A DNA stretch of 64,000 nt, from assembly GCA_008973525.1 (NCBI GenBank), contig WACJ01000461.1, positions 37,719-101,718 of the forward strand, written 5' to 3'. Position 1 is the stretch's first letter, and each line of letters starts with the position of its first letter. The position numbers and the translations under genes were made by a program. The notes below the pieces were generated by a model. That model was given only the letters and a program-made list of their open reading frames with translations, was not told where the DNA came from and did no database searches. The DNA is from Stenopsyche tienmushanensis (Eukaryota > Arthropoda > Insecta > Trichoptera > Stenopsychidae). Positions 56,418 through 64,000 of this stretch are shown here, in pieces.

Positions 56418-56922
56418 CAGAGCCGTAACAAGAGTATGAAACCCCCTTGACAAGTATCTAACATCATCCACCCCCTCCCTCCCATAATTAACAATTTATT
56501 TTATAAAACTAACTAATACTATTATAAATGCAATATATTAAATACTATTATAATGTATGTTTTAAAATAGTATACAAAGATTGTCCCAAAAGTACCCGAC
56601 CTAATGTATAGATGGCGATTACTGTTTAAAAAAAAGTCATGATAGAAGTGTCTGGACGCTACATTGCTTCCGTGATCGTACAGATCATATAAAATGTCAC
56701 AAAAATCCCTAAAAGAGGACGGATTGGCCACAAGGTTCGTATGTCCAATAGGTCTGCTTTTCAGATCGCTGATATATGCCGGCTAAGTCGGCTCAATGTT
56801 TAAGCGTAAACCAAGAGGGGGAATTAGACATCTTAGTTTATATTATAAATTAAATTTGCGCCTCAAGTCCAGTTGCGCCCTTAGCGAGCGCCGGTTTTGT
56901 TACCCCCTTGTTAACCCAAATT
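56418..56922 (+). mobile_element. hAT-D copy, about 500 bp
   Basis: CAGAGCCGTAACAAGAGTAT at the left; the right side ends TTTGTTACCCCCTTGTTAAC, degraded. Contains GATCGTACAGATCATA and the 'AATAGGTCTGCTTTTCAGAT' hairpin relic. Internally deleted relative to the copy at 60.1 kb. Confidence 0.7.
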
Positions 56923-56936
56923 TATCGACTAATAAT

Positions 56937-57048
56937 GATATTTGTATGATATAATGAATCGATTTCAAGTGTGTTTATGTTTACTTGAACGAATGACCGA
57001 ATATTGTATGCTATCGACAGTGTTTATTTATTTATGTACAAGCTTCAT
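56937..57048 (+). repeat. Rep4 copy
   Basis: AATGAATCGATTTC, then AATGACCGAATATTGTATGC and TATCGACAGTGTTTATTTAT, as at 51.35-51.57 kb. Confidence 0.5.
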
Positions 57049-57059
57049 ACACGCTGAGA

Positions 57060-57384
57060 CAATCCTGACAGATATTTTCCATGTATGGGTGGACGGGCGT
57101 CGAACAAAAAACTTTCTTCTCTAGATAACTCTCTATTCAACACAAGAAAGATCTGGCTGCGGGAAGGATGTCCTCCCGTAGTCAAGGCTAACCGACTCCC
57201 GACGGTGCACGCGCAAAAAGCGATCACTCGGTATTGCAGACGCAATGAGTCTACAACGCCGTAGAATATGGTGCTGTTAAATTAACACATTGCGAGAAGA
57301 AAGATGTCGCTGTTAATCAAGCGAATTAAATCTGCTCAGATTAACAGCGCCATTGCACGAGGAAGATAATTCATCCACACGACA
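57060..57384 (-). repeat. LTR-like repeat, minus orientation
   Basis: Runs from TGGACGGGCGTCGAACAAAA to ATTCATCCACACGACA, a drifted form of the CGCCCACGCTACA terminus. Includes the GCTGTTAATCAAGC...GCTCAGATTAACAGC palindrome also seen at 33.9 kb. Confidence 0.5.
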
Positions 57385-57538
57385 CCATATTAACTGCGTT
57401 AAAAGATGATGAGATGCTTCATTGCCATCATAATGCTACGGTTGTTGTTAAAACAAATGACATTAAAGATTTTATATGTAAAGATAATTCAATCATAATA
57501 ATATATATGTACATAAGTTCTTGGGGGGGGTGGGGGGG
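57385..57538. other. no recognisable feature
   Basis: Short AT-rich gap ending in a G-run (57523-57540). Confidence 0.4.
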
Positions 57539-57539
57539 G

Positions 57540-57748
57540 TCCTAGCTTCGCTTGCGACCTCATTGGCGCGATCCACCTATTTGTACTAGCCGCTGGGGGT
57601 GCTTTCATGGTCATAAGGACCATAAAAGACCCCGAGTATACATTTTTCGTCTGTGTGCCCAACCGGTCCGCCTTGCAAACCGTTGACACTTCGAATGAGT
57701 GCCTCGCGTGCGGACGCCATGCCCGGACATGTTCGCAGAACGTGGTCT
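57540..57748 (+). repeat. hAT-D internal fragment
   Basis: Contains 'CTTGCGACCTCATTGGCGCG', the GGTCATAAGGACCATA box, 'CAACCGGTCCGCCTTGCAAA' and CATGCCCGGACATGTTC. No ends. Frames here are repeat shadows. Confidence 0.55.
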
Positions 57749-57949
57749 GCGTTCGTGACAACGGCGTTTTATATCATTTATCCCATCTGAATTAACAGGA
57801 TAAGGTCAAGATTTTCATTGATTAGATGCAAAATATTTTAAATTGTATACAAAATATTTAAGACAACCATTGATCGTGATGAATTTAATCTATTATAAGA
57901 AGAAACCGTTAGCTTATACGTCGAGCATTTGATTGTAGGTATTCCATTG

Positions 57950-58031
57950 AATTAGTGGTTGGACTCGATCATTTTGAGTTGAAATTTACAGGAAGTGTGG
58001 TTAACAACCACATTTTTAAAAACACGCCATG
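57950..58031 (+). repeat. SINE fragment
   Basis: 'GGACTCGATCATTTTGAGTT' with GGAAGTGTGGTTAACAACCA corresponds to the SINE at 11.99-12.06 kb. The B box has decayed to AGTTGAAATTT. Confidence 0.45.
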
Positions 58032-58309
58032 AGAACAATGCAAAGCTTTAGACAATGATCACGTAGATTGTAAAAAGCTAATTACTTGTAAGCATTTTTA
58101 AACATACAAACGTAGCTTTAAATGCATAGAGTTTTGCACGATTTTTGTGCAATGCATCATCCAGTTTAATATGAGTCACATGACTCGATTTATGCTATTT
58201 TTATAAACTGGAACTTAGCCCATTATTTGTTTAAGCTTCATGTCTTTTTTGCATATTTTTAATTCAAAAACATAGTTAAATACGGTAGAACGCATGATTA
58301 AAATTTGTA
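58032..58309. other. no recognisable feature
   Basis: AT-rich, nothing seen. Confidence 0.4.
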
Positions 58310-58311
58310 CA

Positions 58312-58455
58312 ACATCATCATCACAATGGTTCATTGTCGGACAAAGACCTTTCTAGACCGCTTTTATTTGTTTTTATCCTGAACCATTTTCAACCACATT
58401 ATCCCACCAATTTATCAAATTTCATTAATCATATAACCAACGTTGGTTTCATTAA
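58312..58455 (-). pseudogene. LINE ORF2 C-terminal scrap
   Basis: The minus strand reads INEI, then GGIMWLKMVQDKNK and RSRKVFVRQ with two stops. This is the tail pattern W-x-D-E-I-x-K-x-A-G-x-x-W-x-R-x-A-Q-D-R-x-x-W-x-x-x-x-E-x-(F/Y)-V-x-Q found at the end of RTE/CR1-type ORF2 and dispersed widely in arthropod genomes. On the plus strand it appears as 'CATTGTCGGACAAAGACC'. Only about 45 codons remain. Confidence 0.55.
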
Positions 58456-59058
58456 TCTTGGGTATCAATTACGAATTTCCTGGATAGGTTGATGATCCTT
58501 GATAATTGCCCACTATCATTTTAAAGGCATCACTATCTTGATAGAGTAAAATAAATAGTATTAATTTTCATGCAGGTTAAACATTGAAAATCTTAAAAAT
58601 ATTAATGGCAGTCATTAAAATTTGATCATGCAAGGATTTGATGATTAGTGATCTACAAATATGAAGTATCATCAAAGAAAATTCATATCTTGTTTAGTTT
58701 AAAGCAAACGATTTAGTTTCAAGATGAGTTTTCAGAAATCGGAACATTTATGATTCATCAAGTCATGTGAACTAATGGCGATGAAAGCTCAGCATAAACT
58801 CGCATTAAAGAGCTTTATGTGTAGTTCATGCTCTCGTTAAATGCTGTATAATATATATATATAGTCATGAGATATAAATCTACAAGAAATAATATTATAT
58901 TTAAATTTTACTATATTAGATTTTCTAAATCGAACTGCAACCGTGAATCCGAATATCGGATAGAAATAAAATTTTAATTCTAATGTTGCCCCTTAAACAA
59001 CTACTATTGCAATTGGAAATCGCGTGTTTAAACAATTTTTAATATAATTAGATATTTA
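58456..59058. other. no recognisable feature
   Basis: AT-rich, nothing seen. Confidence 0.45.
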
Positions 59059-59060
59059 TA

Positions 59061-59852
59061 CACTCAAACCTCTTTTTGTGCGATTTCGAAGTTATGCAGT
59101 TTTTTTTAAAAGAATTCAACTACTTACGGAGTTATAGCTATTTTAGTGACGCGGCATCTTGGCTGCTCCTACCATAATGAAATCTTTTAACGCGTTTTTG
59201 TCGAAACTATTTTTTTCAACGCGGTTGACATCATATCTCAAGTGTTAATTAAATAATTTAATCCAAACTGGGTACGAATCTTTTCTATATAACTCTCTTA
59301 TATTTCTACCAGATTTATGTCAAAATTTATTTTTCAACTATAAAAAAAAAACTGACAAAAGATGGCCAAAAAATGACTTGACTGAATTTTTTTTTAAACA
59401 ATCGCCATTTTGCGATTTATTTTTTCGAGTAAGGGACTATAGTGACATCTTTAATAATTATGAATTATATTGTTGGAACAGAACAATAATGACATTGACA
59501 CTGGGTACACTTTTTCTTTCGAAGAAGAGAGTTAGTAATTAAAATAATTCGTATTTTTCTAGTGAATGTCTGGCATTTGAGATACCAGATATCAAACATC
59601 CTTAAAATTTTACCAAAAATGCAAGACGGCCTTTAAATGTTACCAAAAATGTTATTTTTTAATTGCCTTATTATTTTCCTGATTTTTGGATTAACTTTTT
59701 TTATGCGATTTTGGATATATTTTATATAGCTGTTTCAAAGTTATGCGGTTTTTGAAATCCATGGATTGCATCTTCACTTTTTCTATGTAAGTGAGAGCTT
59801 TTTTTGTGCGATTTTCCGCGGAACGTATCTACCGCACAAAAAAGTTTATCTG
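59061..59852 (-). mobile_element. pogo-A element, 792 bp, best ends
   Basis: TA-CACTCAAACCTCTTTTTGTG at the left and AAAAAGTTTATCTG-TA at the right. Inverted, it matches 28.02-28.79 kb along its length, including 'GCGGAACGTATCTACCGCAC'. No transposase frame. The CACTCAAACCTCTTTTTGTG end is the clearest version of the family terminus in the window. Confidence 0.78.
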
Positions 59853-59854
59853 TA

Positions 59855-60070
59855 TTTGCTATTGAAGTATACAGAATTCTTGAATTCTTCATTTATAAAT
59901 ATAAAGTTGTCTCTTATTATTAAAATATATTCACATTAAAATTTTTCAATTCATTTGTCGCGTAGAATAAATCAAAATAGACCTTAATTTGTGCTGTTGG
60001 AGCGCAAAACAAAATTAAACCAAATTATCGCCTAACACTTTCGTGGCCGGTGATGCTTTTTTTGCATCAT
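59855..60070. repeat. Rep3 block plus flank, inverted partner of 27.7 kb
   Basis: Contains 'GAATTCTTGAATTCTTCATT', 'TCATTTGTCGCGTAGAATAA', 'TGTGCTGTTGGAGCGCAAAA' and AACACTTTCGTGGCCGGTGA, the reverse of 27.78-28.02 kb. Confidence 0.65.
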
Positions 60071-60092
60071 GCGAGTCACGGAATATGGGACA

Positions 60093-60100
60093 TTCCCAGG
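60093..60100. repeat. 8-bp target duplication, left
   Basis: TTCCCAGG; the octamer after the element is TCCCCAGG (61087-61094), one mismatch. Confidence 0.75.
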
Positions 60101-61086
60101 CAGAGCCGTAACTAGGGTATGAACCGCCCGTGGCAAGTATCTAACTTAACGCCCCCACCCCCAGAAATCCAATTTTTTTTAAGTTTAACTAATACCATTC
60201 TAAATGCAACATATTAAATACAATTATAATGTACGTTTTAAAATAATATACAAAAACAGTCCCAAAATTACCTGACCTAACGCATAGATGGCGGCTACTG
60301 TTGTAAAAAATATACTATGATAGAAAGGGTCTAAACGCTACGTCACTTCCGCGATTGTACAGATTATAGAAAATGCCGCAAAAATCCCTAAAACGGGAAA
60401 GGAGTGGCCATAAGGTTTATATGCTCAATCGGTCCGCTTTTCGGACCGCTGATATGACGAATAAGCGGCTTACGATCAAAGAAAATATTGATTTAATTCA
60501 AATATTTAGATGTATTCAATCAGGATATCGCAAGCCTACTCAACAAAAGTGCACAGCAAGGTGTAAAACCGAATCTAATAAACATGTCCGCGAGGATACG
60601 CGCATTCTCAACTTCGAGTGATCTCTAAGTAAGTTTTATGGGTAAGGGGAAGTCTAGTCTCGTTCATAACTTCATTTGGCGCTAGCAACCTATGTTAATT
60701 AGCCTCTGGAGGGACTTCTGCGATCGTACAGATCATATGGGGTACGTATTTATCAACGAAAATATCGTAAAACGCCCCAAAAGAAGACGAAGTGACCATA
60801 AGGTTTGTGTGCTCAATCGGTCCGCTTTTTAGATCGCTGAATGAGCGGTTCGCAATCGGATGCCATACCTGAACATAACGATAACGAAGAAAAGAGGCAT
60901 TAGACAACTTAGTGTGTACTAAAGAAATGGACAGAGTTAATCAATGTTGATTCGTGTAAAGTAGAATGGTTGAGTAAAATAAAAGCCATGTGCAACTTTC
61001 GACCGAGTTTCGACTGCGTTTTGCGCCCCAAGTCCAGTTGCGTCCGTGACGGGCGCCTGCTTTGCCACGCCCTTGTTACGACCCTG
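60101..61086 (+). mobile_element. hAT-D reference copy, 986 bp
   Basis: Ends CAGAGCCGTAACTAGGG and (inverted) CAGGGTCGTAACAAGGG, with an 8-bp flanking duplication differing at one base, as expected for hAT. The interior carries two direct copies of a roughly 120-bp module, at about 60350-60470 and 60717-60850. Each has a CGTACAGATCATA-type box, a 'GTGGCCATAAGG' box and the hairpin CGGTCCGCTTTTCGGACCG (degraded in the second). No transposase. It inserted into a DDE transposase scrap, whose halves flank it (60065-60100 and 61087-61150). Confidence 0.82.
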
Positions 61087-61150
61087 TCCCCAGGCAAAGA
61101 AATTCATTGGTGTCAGATCTAGAGATAGTGCGAACCACGGAATAGGGCTG
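61087..61150 (-). pseudogene. DDE transposase scrap interrupted by hAT-D
   Basis: The minus strand reads PIPWFALSLDLTPMNFFAWG, a drifted form of the RSPDLTPLDFFxWG signature. The segment continues on the other side of hAT-D as GCGAGTCACGGAATATGGGA. Further right (about 61400-61440) is the untranslated-region block shared with 16.19 kb. Confidence 0.6.
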
Positions 61151-62545
61151 CCAAAACAATTAATTTACACAAAGTTGTCGTGTGTGTATACGAAGCAAAG
61201 GTCAATTAAAAAAACCTGACCCTCTCAAACTGGTACCTCTTCAAGTTTAAAAACATATTGAATAAGTTCTATGACATGTAACATATAGTTGGAAAGGGTA
61301 TAAAATAGACAATATTAGATTCTATCAAAAATATATTGCAAAATACAAAAAACAGTCATTTCGTGCAATTACGACTACAGATTAAAAAGTTATGAGGATT
61401 TAAAGGTGAAATTTTGGGTATTTTTTCAAAATGTTAAAATAAATCTGTTTCGACAAACCTGACACTTGAGACAAGGAGTCTATTTGAGAAACGTGTAAAA
61501 TACCCGGTTTGTAATTTAACGCGTATAGATTAAATTTGGATTGAGAAAAAGCGACGATTGGTGACCTAAATTATGATCTGAGCAAATCATTGGTTTCTTA
61601 TGGCCACTTGCTGCTTCAAATGATTAATTTATTTATCTTTCAATCGAATACATTGGTAACGCTAGGCAATCACACTATTAGTTTGAAGTCCATTCAGATA
61701 AGAAGACAATGTCTGTCATTAGCCATAGAAGCCTGTTTTTGTTACAGTTTAACACATTTTGAAAAGTCTTTTCATGGGTAATCTAGGTTACAGTTTAACA
61801 TGTATCATGCGTATATTAATCATATGAAATTAATGCATTTTAATGAATACAATTTCAATGAAATGTCATCTTGAGTGAATTCAAGATAAATCATATTCCA
61901 TCGTATTGAATAGAGAATGTTTGGCAGCTGTTTCATATTTGGCATGTAGGATTGTATTTCAAGGGCTTGCCAGCTTATGTTTATCTACTATCTGAAAATT
62001 GATCATGTAGTAAGTTGTTTTTATCGATACCATATGATTTTTAGCATGTGTTTTCTTACGCCGACGTAAAGATTGAGAGCCGCGCTGCTCTATTTCAAAA
62101 TGTTTTTTTTGTAGACGCATTCCCAAATTCTATAGTTAGATTTGATGATGTCATTAGGTCGTTTCGAATGCCCTTTGTATAGTTTTATTGTCCCCTACGT
62201 GGCTCGCAAAACAAAGGACGCGGACATTAAAATGGTAGAAAAAAAAAACCAACTGAAATATCCAGACAAAGAAATGTTATCGTCGTTTTATGTCCGACAA
62301 GGTAGTTTATGTTGCGGCAAGCGTTTCGATTGGTTTCCACTTAATTTTATTACCAATGCTTGACCTGCTGTTTATAATTTTGGTTCTACGAGCCGATGAT
62401 CGAAAGAGGCCTTCGATCAACGCGATCCTGAATAGCGCGTCATTTGAGTGGGTCCATGCCCGGTGAAGCATTATTTTCAGACGCAATGCGCCCAATAACT
62501 AGGCCAAGAATGTAGATACATTGACTGTGTATATTATCATTGAAC
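61151..62545. other. no recognisable feature apart from a DDE-family UTR block
   Basis: Contains GAAATTTTGGGTATTTTTTC near 61403 (shared inverted with 16.2 kb). Frames of 62-73 codons at 61590 and 62142 show no domain. Confidence 0.4.
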
Positions 62546-62549
62546 AATT

Positions 62550-62929
62550 TAATTTTGGTTTTTATTTTACTCAACCATTCTGTCCGTTTTTATAATGCAT
62601 ACTAAATTATCTAACTCCTTATCGTTATGCTCAAGTATGGTATCTGATCGCGAGCCGCTCATTTGTCATATCAGCGGTCCGAAAAGCGGACCGATTGAGC
62701 ATACAAGCTTTACGGTCCTCTTTTAAGGCTCTTTGCGGCATTTTCTACGATCTGTATGATTACGGAAGCAATGTAGACACCTTCTATTATAGTATTTTTT
62801 ATCTATACATTAGGTCGGGTAATTTTGGGACTATCTTTGTATATTATTTTAAAACATACATTAAGAAGGGGAAGGGGTCATTAAGTTAGATACTTGCCAC
62901 GGGCACTTCATATCTTAGTTACAGCTCTG
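62550..62929 (-). mobile_element. hAT-D copy, left-end half
   Basis: Ends CTTAGTTACAGCTCTG (inverted left terminus). Contains 'CATATCAGCGGTCCGAAAAG' and GATCTGTATGATTACGG. The right terminus is missing. Confidence 0.7.
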
Positions 62930-63190
62930 TAAATAGCACAAAATACATACTTGCTTATACTCGGAATAATTTTGCTGTCAAAATTAATTACATATATGTA
63001 CTTAAATACGATGTTTCATAATGACTGCAATTGTTTTAAATAGTGACTCTCGACGTTTAACTTGATATTCACAGAAATCTTCCTTCCACTTTTGGTTACA
63101 ATGGGATGAGGCTATTTGGATAAAAAGTTTTTATAGAGCTATCTCAGATTAAACCAATATATTAATACTTGAATAAAGTATTCTTAATTT
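62930..63190. other. no recognisable feature
   Basis: AT-rich gap. Confidence 0.4.
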
Positions 63191-63740
63191 CAGAGCCGTA
63201 AAGAACCCGTGGTAATTATCTAACATGCGCCCCCACCCCATTTTTTAAAAGTTAAATATTATTATTATAAATTCAATATGTTGATTATTATTATAATGTA
63301 AAAGTGTGAAGAAAGAAATGAGTGAGGAAAGTCTAGACTCACGACCTCATTTGGTGCGAACGGTCTATGTAAATTAGCCTTTGAGGGGGTTTCCGTGATC
63401 ATACCGATCATAGAAGAACCCGGGTACGCATTTAGTCCAAACGGTCCGCTTTTCGAACCGCCGACATGACGAACGAATGCCTCGCGATCGAACGCCATAC
63501 CCGAACATATCTACATAATGTTTAAATTTTACAATCGACCGAAAATATTGTTATCGAATTGCGAATGATATTATGAATATTTCTTAATAATAGCACACAC
63601 CCGAAATCAGTGTTGATTCATGTAAAGTAGAATGGTCAGGTAAGATAAGAACGACCGGGTCGGTATTCTATGTTTTGCGACCCAAGCCCAGTTGCGCCCG
63701 TAACGGTTGTCTGCTTTGTTACTTTTTTGTTACGGCCCTG
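63191..63740 (+). mobile_element. hAT-D copy, 550 bp
   Basis: CAGAGCCGTAAAGAACCC at the left and TTTTTTGTTACGGCCCTG at the right. Contains one copy of the core module with the ACGGTCCGCTTTTCGAACCG hairpin. CTTAATT occurs in both flanks but offset by two bases, so the target duplication is uncertain. Confidence 0.72.
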
Positions 63741-64000
63741 CCCTTAATTGCTTTCGACGCTGTGACAATTGCCGATTATCGCGTTGTCCGTCTACAGAAA
63801 ACGCATCGGTGGGTCATTTGGAATATGGGGTGCTCCATACCATTAGTTTCGATGACTTTAACGTCTAAACATATGATCCAAAGGACGGGAAGTTAAGACA
63901 ATTAAAATAGTGAATTCTCTAGTATACCATTAATTAAACCTTTCGATACTGAGCGACGATTATGAGACACAAGGTCTTCATATAAGGTAAAGATCAGTTC
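63741..64000. other. no recognisable feature
   Basis: Nothing supported up to the window edge. Confidence 0.4.

Noticed and set aside
60373..60621. 82-codon frame conserved with 43618-43890
   Set aside because: Both lie in hAT-D copies. Comparing codons, about 12 of 14 differences change the amino acid, so there is no sign of selection on the protein; similarity is due to the repeat.

Overview
The window looks like repeat-rich, AT-rich DNA from an arthropod nuclear genome, most likely an insect. The evidence is indirect: R1-clade LINE remnants, mariner, piggyBac, several hAT families, pogo/Tigger-type elements, tRNA-headed SINE pieces and a short TTAGG-like run. No intact host gene, rRNA or functional tRNA was recognised, and nearly all open frames are short. 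The only proteins that can be read belong to transposable elements, and all are broken by stops, frameshifts or deletions.

Layout. 1-12 kb: a TAGGGAAT-type hAT (called hAT-A) split by an ORF1-only LINE with a 15-bp target duplication, an LTR-like repeat, an RTE-like endonuclease remnant and the first pogo-type element (pogo-A). 12-25 kb: further hAT-A and CAGRGCCGTAAC-type hAT (hAT-D) copies, tandem DDE transposase scraps, two SINE heads, and R1 endonuclease and reverse transcriptase remnants with a hAT (hAT-B, perfect 8-bp target duplication) between them. 25-34 kb: two pogo-A elements, more R1 ORF2 debris and a mariner end joined to hAT-B. 35-41 kb: a 1.19-kb dead mariner and repeats. 41-45 kb: three hAT families stacked in 3 kb, with a 50-bp perfect palindrome. 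45-53 kb: hAT-A copies (one with an 8-bp target duplication), pogo-A and LTR-like pieces. 53.7-55.2 kb: a piggyBac-like transposase pseudogene. 56-64 kb: hAT-D copies, including one of 986 bp with target duplications, and an inverted partner of the 28-kb pogo-A composite.

There is no operon-like or pathway logic. The history that can be read is one of insertion, nesting and copying of composite blocks. Family names such as hAT-A, pogo-A and Rep1 are local labels defined by motifs seen here. Assignment to superfamilies rests on terminal motifs, target-duplication length and recognised protein signatures, not on a database search.
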